Positions 1 through 7,953 of a stretch of DNA of 64,000 nt are shown here, in pieces. The notes under the pieces were generated by a model. It was not told the DNA's origin. It searched no databases and worked only from the letters and a program-made list of their open reading frames with translations. This DNA comes from JAAFIP01 sp031367325 (GTDB taxonomy: Bacteria > Pseudomonadota > Gammaproteobacteria > Burkholderiales > Burkholderiaceae_C): positions 1 through 64,000 of the forward strand of contig JANLPQ010000003.1 in NCBI GenBank assembly GCA_031367325.1, given 5' to 3'. Within the stretch, counting starts at the first letter, position 1, and each line of letters opens with the position of its first letter. Position numbers and translations under genes: made by a program.

Positions 1-40
1 GGTAATCCACCGCTGTATTCGCACTTAACCAGTACGCAGC

Positions 41-130
41 CTTGGTGCTTGGTGTGAACAGCGCAGCGGCATAAAGGGGGAGCCCGCAGGGCGGAGGACA
101 GCCGCGGAGCTGTTCACGCCAAGTGCCAAG
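41..130. repeat. Large imperfect inverted repeat (hairpin) downstream of rimO
   Basis: Arms 41-62 and 109-130 are reverse complements over 22 bases with three mismatches, and an inner GCGGC/GCCGC pair (66-70 and 101-105) extends the stem. The interior is GC-rich. No reading frame in bases 1-231 looks like a gene. The region lies beyond the 3' end of rimO, so it could be a transcript end structure or a REP-like element. Its function is unknown. Confidence 0.55.
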
Positions 131-190
131 GCGTGCACGGAACAGGCGTTGAAGGCACGCTAAGCGTATTCTGAGGCCTATTTTCAGAGT

Positions 191-245
191 GTTTTAGCCG
201 TTGTAGGCGGTAAATCCTGCTCAACCAGCTACTAAATCGGTAGCG
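191..245 (-). repeat. Interspersed ATAGCTGCTTGAGCAG-family repeat, copy 1
   Basis: On the minus strand this reads TAGTAGCTGGTTGAGCAGG followed by the AT-rich flank and a TTTTAGCC-like box, the layout shared with other copies in the window. It overlaps the last codons and the stop of rimO: the stop TAG is immediately followed by the repeat core. Confidence 0.75.
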
Positions 246-1656
246 CTACCAAATCATGTCCATCGGTACCCACGATGCGGGCTTTGGTAAATTCACCTAC
301 TTTGAGCTGCTTGCTAATCTTCTCTGGCGGCAGCAGTTTGACCACACCGTCAATCTCTGGTGCGTCGGCATACGTGCGACCTACACCGCCTTTTTTGCCC
401 ATCGCAGGCGCGCTGTCGACCAGCACTTGCATGGTTGCGCCGATACGTTGGCGCAGCTTGGCGGCTGAGACTTCTTCGGCCACCGCCATAAAACGGGCAC
501 GGCGTTCTTCGCGTAGCTCAATCGGTAGCATGCCAGGAATGTCGTTGGCGGTTGCGCCCTTTACGGGGCTATAGGCAAAGCAGCCTGCGCGGTCAATTTG
601 CGCTTCGCGCATAAAGTCCAGCAAGTGCGAAAATTCTTCTTCCGTCTCACCCGGAAAACCTGCAATAAAGGTACTGCGAATCACAATCTCGGGGCAGGCG
701 TCTCGCCAGCGGACAATGCGGTCGAGGTTTTTCTCGCCGCTGGCAGGGCGCTTCATGCGTTTTAAAACGTCGGGGTGGCTGTGCTGAAACGGCACGTCTA
801 GGTACGGCAACGCGCGGCCTGCCGCCATCAGCGGAATGACCTCGTCCACACTGGGGTACGGGTACACGTAGTGCAGGCGCACCCACGCGCCAAAGGGCTC
901 GGCCAGCTTGCCCAGCTCGTCCACCAGCTCTAGCATGCGGGTTTTGACCGGGCGGCCATCAAAAAAGCCGGTGCGGTATTTGGTGTCTACGCCGTAGGCC
1001 GAGGTGTCTTGGCTTACCACCAGCAGCTCTTTGATGCCGCCTTCAAATAATGCCTTAGCCTCTTTCAGCACATCGCCAATCGGGCGGCTGACCAGGTCGC
1101 CACGCATGCTGGGGATGATGCAAAACGTGCAGCGGTGGTTGCAGCCCTCGCTGATTTTTAAGTAGGCGTAATGCTTGGGGGTCAGCTTGATGCCATAAGC
1201 GGGCACCAGGTCAACAAACGGGTCATGCGGCTTGGGCAAGTGCAGGTGTACGGCGTCCATCACCTCTTGGGTGGCATGCGGGCCGGTGACAGCCAACACG
1301 CTGGGGTGCATCTTGCGCACTAGGTTTTCGTCAGTTTTACCGCCGCTGGTGTCGGCCCCGCCGTCCACCGTTTTAGCGCCTAGGCAGCCGGTGACGATGA
1401 CTTTGCCGTTAATCGCCAACGCTTCACCAATGGTATCCAAGCTTTCTTTGACGGCGTCGTCGATAAAGCCGCAGGTGTTGACGATGACCAGGTCTGCGCC
1501 CTCGAAGGTTTTAGACGTTTGGTAGCCCTCCGCGCTCAGCTGCGTAAGGATCAGCTCCGAATCAGTCAGCGCCTTGGGGCAGCCTAGGCTAACGAAGCCG
1601 ACTTTGGGGATGTGGGAGTGGGACGTGGGGGTGGGGGGGGACAATACAGCGCTCAT
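232..1656 (-). CDS. rimO: Ribosomal protein S12 methylthiotransferase RimO
   Basis: Radical-SAM enzyme that adds a methylthio group to a conserved aspartate of ribosomal protein S12. The N-terminal UPF0004 domain has cysteines at about residues 26 (SLGCPKA), 62 (NTCGF) and 91 (TGCLGA), which bind the auxiliary iron-sulfur cluster. The radical-SAM CxxxCxxC motif is GCNHRCTFC (Cys172, 176, 179), and a TRAM-like segment closes the C terminus. SLGCPKALTDSE is typical of RimO rather than MiaB. The length, 474 residues, is slightly above the usual ~440 because of a Pro/Ser/His-rich N-terminal tail, so the true start could be a little downstream of the ATG at 1656. The last codons lie within an interspersed repeat. 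Confidence 0.95.
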   Translation of the reverse strand: MSAVLSPPTPTSHSHIPKVGFVSLGCPKALTDSELILTQLSAEGYQTSKTFEGADLVIVNTCGFIDDAVKESLDTIGEALAINGKVIVTGCLGAKTVDGGADTSGGKTDENLVRKMHPSVLAVTGPHATQEVMDAVHLHLPKPHDPFVDLVPAYGIKLTPKHYAYLKISEGCNHRCTFCIIPSMRGDLVSRPIGDVLKEAKALFEGGIKELLVVSQDTSAYGVDTKYRTGFFDGRPVKTRMLELVDELGKLAEPFGAWVRLHYVYPYPSVDEVIPLMAAGRALPYLDVPFQHSHPDVLKRMKRPASGEKNLDRIVRWRDACPEIVIRSTFIAGFPGETEEEFSHLLDFMREAQIDRAGCFAYSPVKGATANDIPGMLPIELREERRARFMAVAEEVSAAKLRQRIGATMQVLVDSAPAMGKKGGVGRTYADAPEIDGVVKLLPPEKISKQLKVGEFTKARIVGTDGHDLVALPI

Positions 1657-1713
1657 GGTTGTATTGTCTCAGACTGGAACCCTAGCCAGTGAAGTGGCTA
1701 ACCTAGCCGAGAT

Positions 1714-2673
1714 TTACTTTTTGCGGCAATTTAGGCTGCCTTGGTCCAGCACAGTGTCATTAATGTCGATAAAACGCCAAGCGGCTTTGCCAGCGTCTAA
1801 GGTCAAACGCATCACACCAAAGGTCTGGATCTGCTTTTCGCTACCAACGCGTACACCTGCAAAGCCTTCTGTATCTGCCCCGCCAGTGCCCACCACAAAT
1901 GATCGTATGCCACCCGCAATAGCCAAGCTGCCATCAGGCGCTAGGGGGGCAAAGCGCTCGTAATGGTGCTCGTGGCTTTGCAGTACGATGTCGGCCTTAG
2001 CCTGCTCCAGTAGCTGCCAAACATCGGCCATGAACGGGTCATCCGCACCTGAAGCAGAAGTAAACCGCGCATGGTGCCAGGCCGCCGCAATGCAGGGCTG
2101 TGCTGTAGCCAACTCTTTTTTAAGCCACTGCGCTTGGGCTGATGCTGCCGTTGCATCAACGTTGCTGTTCAGCGTAATAAGAGTCCAGCCGCTTTGGTCT
2201 AAACGGTAGTAACCCGACCGGGCTGGGCCGGCGCCTGCAGGTGAAGCGGCGGGGCCAAAGTAATCGAAGTAATAGTTATCGCCGCCTCTTTCATAGTCGC
2301 GGTTGCCAGGTATGGCAAAAGTCTTGTTGATAAACTGGCCCCACGTAGGCCGATAGCAACTGTCGTAACCAATCTTGGTGCTGCCCGCAAAATAAGCGTT
2401 GTCGCCCAAGGTCAGCACATTGGAATTAGGGCCTACACTGGCCAACTGGCGCTCTATGACTCGCGCAGTTTTGCCGGCATCAGAATCATTCGGGGAGCGC
2501 AGTGGATCGCACTCCGCTATATCGCCTGCAGTTAGCAATTCCCAACTGGTGGTAGGGTTAGGTTGCAGCGTGGTCGGCGTGGTGTTGTTGTTACCGCCGC
2601 CACAAGCTAATAGACCTGCACAAGTCGCAACCGCTGTAACTGCATACTTGATAACAACTGCTCGCATAGACAC
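1714..2673 (-). CDS. Lipoprotein metallophosphoesterase (purple acid phosphatase-like)
   Basis: Predicted exported calcineurin-like phosphoesterase. A lipoprotein signal peptide ends in LLAC (Cys24), followed by a Gly/Asn/Thr linker. Metal-site motifs appear in order: GDIAECD (about residue 50), GDNAYF (about 92), GNRDY (about 123), a WHHARF histidine pair (about 200) and SHEHHYE (about 235). This is the metallophosphatase block order, except that the usual GNHD reads GNRD, so one metal-site or catalytic histidine is replaced by arginine. The family acts on phosphomonoesters, and the substrate here cannot be told. It stands alone between rimO and phaR on the same strand with a 57-base gap to rimO. 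Confidence 0.85.
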   Translation of the reverse strand: MSMRAVVIKYAVTAVATCAGLLACGGGNNNTTPTTLQPNPTTSWELLTAGDIAECDPLRSPNDSDAGKTARVIERQLASVGPNSNVLTLGDNAYFAGSTKIGYDSCYRPTWGQFINKTFAIPGNRDYERGGDNYYFDYFGPAASPAGAGPARSGYYRLDQSGWTLITLNSNVDATAASAQAQWLKKELATAQPCIAAAWHHARFTSASGADDPFMADVWQLLEQAKADIVLQSHEHHYERFAPLAPDGSLAIAGGIRSFVVGTGGADTEGFAGVRVGSEKQIQTFGVMRLTLDAGKAAWRFIDINDTVLDQGSLNCRKK

Positions 2674-2690
2674 CCCTTTTTTAAATTTTG

Positions 2691-3317
2691 CTACCTCTTA
2701 AGCCCTAACGAAGCAAACATTTGCTCGGTTTGCTTTTGCATTTGCTCTTGCATTTTGGCAAACATGGTTTGCGACTGCTCTGCATAAGCACCTAGCATGC
2801 CGGGAACACTAGGTAAACCATGTAGTCCTGCGCCCGTACCTGCGGTAGGCGCGGGCGCTGTGCCCAGCGCTTTGCCTTGCTCGGTCATTTTGGTTTGCAT
2901 ATCGGTAAACGCTTGAACATTTTTCTCCAGATAACTACCCATAAAGCCCTGCATCGCGTGGCCGTAAAACCGAATCATGTTGGCAAGCGCCGCCTCTGAG
3001 AACATTGGCAAGCCGCCCGACTCTTCTTCTAAGATAATTTGCAGCAAGATACTGCGTGTGAGTTCTTCGTTAGTTTTAGCATCCAAGACAACAAAGGCAT
3101 GCCCTTCGACCACTAGTTGCTTGACCTCGGCCAAGGTAATGTAGGTGGAGCTGTTGGTGTCGTACAAACGGCGATTAGGATACTTTTTAATGATGCGCGT
3201 GCCGCGAGGCGTAGCCGAAGCGGATGCACTGGCGTTTGTGGGGGCATCACGGGTGGCTTTAGACGCGCTGCGGGTCTTTTTGGCAGCGCCTTTGGCTGGG
3301 GTTTCTTTTGTTAGCAA
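2691..3317 (-). CDS. phaR: Polyhydroxyalkanoate synthesis repressor PhaR
   Basis: Transcriptional repressor that senses polyhydroxyalkanoate granules and controls phasin and PHA genes. The N-terminal DNA-binding domain has the diagnostic RIIKKYPNRRLYDT, followed by the PHB-accumulation regulatory region (ILLQIILEEESGG, MIRFYGHAMQGFMGSYLE) and a Gln/Met-rich C terminus (MQEQMQKQTEQMF) as in the family. I chose the TTG at 3317 because it has a strong AGGAG six bases upstream. The open frame runs to 3485, but its first 56 codons have no family resemblance and no better ribosome site. A lysine/alanine-rich tail (about residues 5-40) precedes the domain. Confidence 0.9.
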   Translation of the reverse strand: MLTKETPAKGAAKKTRSASKATRDAPTNASASASATPRGTRIIKKYPNRRLYDTNSSTYITLAEVKQLVVEGHAFVVLDAKTNEELTRSILLQIILEEESGGLPMFSEAALANMIRFYGHAMQGFMGSYLEKNVQAFTDMQTKMTEQGKALGTAPAPTAGTGAGLHGLPSVPGMLGAYAEQSQTMFAKMQEQMQKQTEQMFASLGLKR

Positions 3318-3501
3318 AAATTTCTCCTGGGCATGGTCGCTAGATAACTGCTCGTTGTCGTGCCATAGGTACCGTCGGGCACCTGCAATTTGATGCACTG
3401 CAGCACATTCTAGGCATTTGCCAGACTTAATTGGCTCTAGGTTAACCCTAAACCACATTTTGCGGGCATGAAAAAAGCACCACAAGGGTGCTTTTAGGGT
3501 T

Positions 3502-3576
3502 TGGTAGGCGGTACAAGGGTCGAACTTGTGACACCCTGCACGTCAAGCAGGTGCTCTACCACTGAGCTAACCGCCT
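3502..3576 (-). tRNA. tRNA-Val (anticodon GAC)
   Basis: Complete cloverleaf on the minus strand: acceptor stem AGGCGGT/ACCGCCT, D arm GCTCAGTGGTAGAGC, anticodon loop TTGACGT giving GAC, T arm with GTTCGACCC, discriminator A, and an encoded CCA. It lies upstream of phaR. Confidence 0.95.
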
Positions 3577-3719
3577 AATATTCTAATTTTATCACAAGCT
3601 CTTGTGGTGATTTACGGGCTGGTCGTTGCGTTAACGTGCGCGCCGAGAAGTTGGTTGCTGGTTTATCGGGCGCTTGGGTGGGCAGCAGTTGGGATATCTT
3701 TCTGGTCATTACACCTTAC

Positions 3720-3828
3720 ACCTCGCGGTCACACAGCACCGCACGGCATGCCCATGCCAAACGGACCTGCGGCCCTTTATTGTTTGTCATGGTCACACCG
3801 AACGTTGCTGCGCTCCACTGGCTTTGTC
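3720..3828 (+). repeat. Composite noncoding repeat, first module (copy A)
   Basis: Nearly identical over about 108 bases to 11355-11463, starting ACCTCGCGGTCACACAGCAC and ending near TTGCTGCGCTCCA. It contains 3769-3790 (GCGGCCCTTTATTGTTTGTC and AT), which recurs perfectly inverted at 3931-3952. Both copies lie in gene-free gaps and lead into an interspersed repeat. Confidence 0.85.
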
Positions 3829-3952
3829 ACTGACAGAAGAGCAGCCGCGTAGTACTTTTTTTATTGACTGTGACTAACGCCGAGCGAAACCCCAGCCCCA
3901 CCACAAGCGTGCTGCTGTGGCGTGTGTCCTATGACAAACAATAAAGGGCCGC
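3769..3952. repeat. 22-bp perfect inverted repeat inside composite repeat A
   Basis: Bases 3769-3790 and 3931-3952 are exact reverse complements over 22 bases. The similarity continues imperfectly outward (GCATGCCCATGCC against GGGCATGGGACAC). The whole could fold as a long-armed hairpin with a 140-base loop. Confidence 0.85.
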
Positions 3953-4072
3953 TAGGTACGTTGGGCATGGGACACACGCTACAGCAGTGCGCGTCCCAGA
4001 ACAGCGAACTCGGTTTGAAGCTACACCGCTTTAAAACACGCTTCAAAGCACTTCTAGCAGCCTTTTTAACAA

Positions 4073-4132
4073 CGAAACAGGCCAGTAACCCAAGTAAATC
4101 CTGCTCAAGCAGCTATGGAATAAATAGCACTA
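4073..4132 (-). repeat. Interspersed ATAGCTGCTTGAGCAG-family repeat, copy 2
   Basis: On the minus strand it reads CATAGCTGCTTGAGCAGGAT followed by TTACTTGGGTTACTGGCC. It begins exactly at the relA stop codon: the TAG stop is the first three bases of the repeat-like sequence TAGTGCTATTTATTCC. Confidence 0.8.
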
Positions 4133-6475
4133 CCGCCGACGCACCCAGTGCACACCTGCCACCTGCCCGACAGCTGCCAGCACTTTACCCAAGCGGCTGG
4201 CGTCGGCAACTTCTACTGTCACCGTCATCCATACCGTGCCTTGGGTTGACTGCGATTGCACGCTTTGCACATGGGCTTTTTCTTTGCTAAATACCTCGGC
4301 AATGTCGCGCAACAGGCCCGGCCTGTCGCTGGCTTGCACCGTCACGTCTACCGCGTAGGTGGGCAGGCCGCCACTGGCACCGGCTTTGGGTTGGCCCCAG
4401 GCCACGTCTACCCCGCGCCCGGCGTCTTTTACCAGCAGTTGGCGCAAGTTAGGGCAATCGGCGCGGTGAATGCTCACGCCTTTGCCGCGTGTCACATAGC
4501 CGCCAATAGTGTCGGGGGGCGCAGGTTTGCAGCATTTGGCCAGTTGCGTCAGCAGGGAATCCACGCCCACCACCAGCACGCCACCTTTGCTGCTTTGCAA
4601 TTTAAACTTTTCGGCATTGCGCGCTTGTTTCAGCAGCAACTGGGCATCGTCATCCACCACTGGCTCGGCAGGGCGAAAAAGCTGTTCTATAGTGCGCAGC
4701 GACAACTCGTCTTTGCCTACCACTTCAAACAAATCATCTGCCGTTTTAAAGCCCAGTTGCGCGGCTAAATCATCTAATTTGAGCGACGTTTTACCCTCGC
4801 GCTGCAGCAGCTTTTCTACGGCTTCTCGGCCTTTGGCAATCGTCTCGGTGATGGCTATGGCGTTAAACCACGCGCGCACTTTAGATTTTGACCGGGGGCT
4901 AGCCAAAAATCCCAGATCAAGATTGAGCCAATCACGCGAAGGCCCGCCCTCTTTCACCACCGTCACGTCCACCGTTTGGCCGTTATGCAACTGGGTGTTC
5001 AGCGGCACCAGCACACCGTCTACCTTGGCACCACGACAGCGATGGCCCAGGTTGGTGTGCACGGCGTAGGCAAAATCTATCGGCGTGGCGCCCGTGGGCA
5101 GATCGACAATAGCCGCGTCGGGTGTCAGCACGTAGATGCGATCGTCCAACACGTCGTTGGCGCGAGAGGCGTTAGCGTTGTCTGCGCCCTCGCCGCCAGA
5201 CACATCGCGCTGCCACGCCAGTAGCTGGCGCAGCACGGCTATTTTGGCGTCGTAGGCCCCTGTGGCGCTAACGCCTGCGTAGCCCTTGGCACCTGCTTCT
5301 TTGTAGGCCCAGTGCGCAGCCACACCGGTCTCGGCATGGTCGTGCATGGCCTGAGTGCGGATTTGAATTTCTACTGGCGACTCTACAGCGTCGCGCGGCG
5401 GTGCAGCGTCGCGCGGCGGTGCAGCGCCCGTTGATGCACTACCTGTTGATGCGCCACCGGCTAACACCACCGTGTGCAAGCTTTGGTAGCCGTTGGCTTT
5501 GGGCTTGGCAATGTAGTCGTCAAACTCGCCCGCCATGGGCGCAAACTGGGCATGCACGTACGACAGAGCGGCGTAGCAGTCGGCCACGGTGGGCACTATC
5601 ACGCGCATGGCGCGCACGTCCAGCACTTGGTCAAACCCTAGTTGTTTGCCGCGCATTTTTTTCACAATGCTGTAGATATGCTTGGGCCGCGCTTGCACGC
5701 TGGCCGGCACACCTGCGGCTTGCAACTGCAGCTCTAGGTCCGTGCGCAGCTGCGCCATTGCGGCTTCGCGCTCGATGCGTTTGGCGTCTAGCTGTTTGGC
5801 GATGGTTTTATAGGTATCGGGTTCTAGGAAACGAAACGCCAGGTCTTCCATTTCCCACTTGATTTGCCAAATACCCAAGCGATTGGCCAGCGGCGCAAAA
5901 ACTTGCAATGACTCGGCGGCCACGGCTTGGGGCACTGGTAATTTAGTCGCGGCATAGTGTCGCAAGGTTTGCAAGCGCGAAGCTAGGCGCAGCATGACCA
6001 CGCGCAAGTCACGGCTAAAGGCCAGTAGCATTTTGCGGATGTTCTCGGTCTGGCTGGCCGTACCGGGGCTGATGTGGCTACCAGCGGGGCTGATGTAATT
6101 ACCTCCAGCTACCGCGCGCGATAGGCGCTGAATTTTGACCAGCTTAGTCGTCTCTACCGCCAGCGCAGCATAGCTTTCACCAAAGGCTTTGGTAATCACT
6201 TCTTGTGGCCGATTTAAGTAGTCGCAGGCGTACACCAAATAGCTGGCCGCTTGCATGGCCTCTGACCCGCCGATACCGCGCAAAATAGCGGCCACCGCGT
6301 CGGCATGTTGCAAAGTATTCTCGCCAGTGTCTAGCGTTTCGTGCGCTATCAATGGCTCAGCAAAGGCGCGTGTGCGTTGTAGCGCGTGCTCTAGGGCTAT
6401 GGCTTGGTCTGAGAAGCCTGCTGCGGCTACTTCTACAGCGGCTGAAGTGATCAACGTTGACTCGGCGTGTTTCAT
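4130..6475 (-). CDS. relA: GTP pyrophosphokinase RelA ((p)ppGpp synthetase)
   Basis: Stringent-response alarmone synthetase activated by stalled ribosomes. Domain order is a degenerate HD hydrolase domain, a synthetase domain (RPKHIYSIVKKMR, FDQVLDVRAMRVI, then GEFDDYIAKPKANGYQSLHT), a TGS domain (DRIYVLTPDAAIVDLPTG, TPIDFAYAVHTNLGH), a zinc-finger/CC region (KCCKPAPPDTIGGYV) and a C-terminal ACT domain (VQASDRPGLLRDIAEVFSKE). Two features mark RelA rather than bifunctional SpoT: EFDD in place of RFKD, and loss of the HD/ED residues in the hydrolase domain. An Ala/Gly/Ser/Pro-rich insert of about 25 residues sits in the synthetase domain before VEIQIRTQAMH, coded partly by a tandem 18-base repeat. 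The open frame continues to a TTG at 6541 inside a hairpin repeat. I prefer the ATG at 6475, but its ribosome site is weak. Confidence 0.93.
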   Translation of the reverse strand: MKHAESTLITSAAVEVAAAGFSDQAIALEHALQRTRAFAEPLIAHETLDTGENTLQHADAVAAILRGIGGSEAMQAASYLVYACDYLNRPQEVITKAFGESYAALAVETTKLVKIQRLSRAVAGGNYISPAGSHISPGTASQTENIRKMLLAFSRDLRVVMLRLASRLQTLRHYAATKLPVPQAVAAESLQVFAPLANRLGIWQIKWEMEDLAFRFLEPDTYKTIAKQLDAKRIEREAAMAQLRTDLELQLQAAGVPASVQARPKHIYSIVKKMRGKQLGFDQVLDVRAMRVIVPTVADCYAALSYVHAQFAPMAGEFDDYIAKPKANGYQSLHTVVLAGGASTGSASTGAAPPRDAAPPRDAVESPVEIQIRTQAMHDHAETGVAAHWAYKEAGAKGYAGVSATGAYDAKIAVLRQLLAWQRDVSGGEGADNANASRANDVLDDRIYVLTPDAAIVDLPTGATPIDFAYAVHTNLGHRCRGAKVDGVLVPLNTQLHNGQTVDVTVVKEGGPSRDWLNLDLGFLASPRSKSKVRAWFNAIAITETIAKGREAVEKLLQREGKTSLKLDDLAAQLGFKTADDLFEVVGKDELSLRTIEQLFRPAEPVVDDDAQLLLKQARNAEKFKLQSSKGGVLVVGVDSLLTQLAKCCKPAPPDTIGGYVTRGKGVSIHRADCPNLRQLLVKDAGRGVDVAWGQPKAGASGGLPTYAVDVTVQASDRPGLLRDIAEVFSKEKAHVQSVQSQSTQGTVWMTVTVEVADASRLGKVLAAVGQVAGVHWVRRR
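5387..5422. repeat. Tandem 18-bp repeat (2 units) inside relA
   Basis: The unit AGCGTCGCGCGGCGGTGC occurs twice in direct succession, followed by a related GTTGATGC doublet (5430-5452). It codes for the APPRDAAPPRDA stretch of the insert in the RelA synthetase domain. The expansion is a multiple of three, so the frame is kept. Confidence 0.85.
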
Positions 6476-6526
6476 CTTTGCACGTGCGCTTTTATTTTCA
6501 CGCGCGTTTTTGTTATGTACTGGCGC

Positions 6527-6750
6527 TGCAGCGTATGCCAACCGCCCTCATACTGGGGTACCAGAAATCGGGCGGTCGGCATACGCTGCATCGCCTGCGC
6601 AGAAAGTAGTTCGCTAACAGTAGTCTCGATCATATATTGGGACGAAACTACCAGTCGCGCGCGACCATGCTCGCGACACGGTTGGGCATGCAGCGATCGA
6701 CCGATTTCTGGTACCCCAGCATGAGGGCGATTGATGCATGCCCAACCGTG
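6527..6750. repeat. Pair of mutually inverted hairpins (REPIN-like element)
   Basis: Hairpin 1 has arms 6527-6546 and 6571-6590 (20 bases, one mismatch). Hairpin 2 has arms 6677-6699 and 6728-6750 (23 bases, two mismatches). The loop of hairpin 1 (about 6546-6571) is the reverse complement of the loop of hairpin 2 (6701-6726) with one mismatch in 26, both carrying GGTACC, so the whole is an inverted pair. It fills the gap between relA and the upstream hydrolase and covers the possible TTG start of relA. I see no protein in it. Confidence 0.85.
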
Positions 6751-6795
6751 CGTACGTGACGAGGCGAATAGAAACATCTCAGCGAACCAACCAAT

Positions 6796-7704
6796 TCAAC
6801 CAAACAAAAACGAAACCACAACAGAAACCTGATCGTCAGCCATCAACGTAGGCGCATGCCCCACCCCCGCAAACTCTGCCAATCGCGCCTTGGGCCCACG
6901 CGCCTGCATAGCCTGCGCCGTGGCAGGGTTGATCAGGTCAGACTCTGCCCCACGAATTAGCAGCGTGTCGCAGGTGATCGCGTCATACAGCTGCCACAGC
7001 ATAGCCTCGCCCTGCGCCGCCAGCTGGGGCGTGGTGGCTTTGACGGGGACGGCAATGGCGGGGTCGTAATGCAGCTTGAAATTACCTCCGCTGCCATCTG
7101 TTACAGGCCGCAGCATGGGCTGGGACAGCGCCAGCCATTGCGCGGGCGTATGCGGGCCAAAGCTGGTGGACACTTCCCACATTTTGTCAGCGCCCTCTTG
7201 CACAGATGCAAAGCGTGGGTCTGCGCCAATGTAGCTACTAATGCGCTGCAGCGCTGCCCACTGCACCACCGGGCCTACGTCGTTGAGCACCAATTTGTGC
7301 AGATTGGCACCGGGCTGCGGTGCCAGGGCAATACCAATCAAACCGCCCATGCTGGTGCCTACCCAGTCGATGGTTTGCGCGCCACCTGCGCGTAGTACCA
7401 CCAGCAGCGCGCCCATGTCTGTGGCGTAGCTGGGCACTTGGTACATGCGCGGGTCGCGCAGCCAGTCGCTGTGGCCACGGCCTGCAATGTCTACACACAC
7501 TACGCGGCAGCGCTGTCCGTCTGGGCCTATGAGTGCGCGGGCTAGTGTGTCAAAGTCGCGCCCTTGACGGGAGATGCCATGCACGCACACCACCACATGC
7601 GGGTTCGCTGGGTTGCCCCAACTCCAGTAGGCCATGCGGTGGCTGCCTGCCTCGCCATTAGCAACATCGGGGCACGGTAGATAATTTAAACTAGGTTCGG
7701 TCAT
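6796..7704 (-). CDS. Alpha/beta-fold hydrolase
   Basis: Serine hydrolase of the alpha/beta superfamily, 302 residues. Visible elements are the oxyanion-hole HG in CVHGISRQGRDFD (about residue 42), the nucleophile elbow GTSMGG (about 118), an acid near RGAESDLINP (about 255) and the catalytic histidine in GVGHAPTL (about 283). There is no signal peptide, so it is probably cytoplasmic. The start at 7704 is an ATG followed by TEPSLNYLPCPD. The substrate cannot be inferred. It is transcribed away from aat, with a gene remnant in between. Confidence 0.85.
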   Translation of the reverse strand: MTEPSLNYLPCPDVANGEAGSHRMAYWSWGNPANPHVVVCVHGISRQGRDFDTLARALIGPDGQRCRVVCVDIAGRGHSDWLRDPRMYQVPSYATDMGALLVVLRAGGAQTIDWVGTSMGGLIGIALAPQPGANLHKLVLNDVGPVVQWAALQRISSYIGADPRFASVQEGADKMWEVSTSFGPHTPAQWLALSQPMLRPVTDGSGGNFKLHYDPAIAVPVKATTPQLAAQGEAMLWQLYDAITCDTLLIRGAESDLINPATAQAMQARGPKARLAEFAGVGHAPTLMADDQVSVVVSFLFG

Positions 7705-7794
7705 AGATTAGGCTGGTAACAACGAGGTCATGCCCAGGCAACACTTGCAGGGGATAATTACCACCATATTAATCGCAACACCACAGGAATCAGC

Positions 7795-7938
7795 ATGCGT
7801 ACAGGAAAAACAGCACTCTCTGCAGGCTCTACCAGCGGCATTGGTCTGGGCATTGCACTGGGGCTGGCCAAGCGTGGTGCCGTGCACCATGTGTGCGGCG
7901 TGGCTTGGCAGATTAATAGCGGCTGGGCGGCGCAGTAA
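7795..7938 (+). pseudogene. Internally deleted short-chain dehydrogenase (3-hydroxybutyrate dehydrogenase-like) remnant
   Basis: A 47-codon frame begins with an intact SDR nucleotide-binding start, GKTALSAGSTSGIGLGIALG (normally GKTALVTGSTSGIGLGIA in 3-hydroxybutyrate dehydrogenases). It ends with VAWQINSGWAAQ, which resembles the SDR C terminus (VDGGWTAQ). About 200 central residues, including the catalytic Ser-Tyr-Lys, are missing. An AGGA ribosome site lies just upstream of the ATG. The simplest reading is a single in-frame internal deletion of an SDR gene. The family assignment is from the two termini only. Confidence 0.7.
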
Positions 7939-7953
7939 ACCCGTTCAACTCAA

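Larger units (their letters stand above)
3577..4129. other. Gene-free stretch made of repeats
   Basis: 553 bases between tRNA-Val and relA. Short overlapping open frames exist in several phases, but none resembles a protein or keeps family-like composition. The stretch is occupied by one copy of a composite noncoding repeat whose other copy is at 11355-11719, and it ends in an interspersed repeat. Confidence 0.7.

Noticed and set aside
3604..3877. Three overlapping short open frames
   Set aside because: They lie in a noncoding composite repeat, occur in three phases at once, and the related copy at 11.35 kb does not keep the same frames.
4130..6475. SpoT (bifunctional synthetase/hydrolase) as identity
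   Set aside because: The HD residues of the hydrolase domain are missing and the synthetase has EFDD rather than RFKD, which marks RelA.
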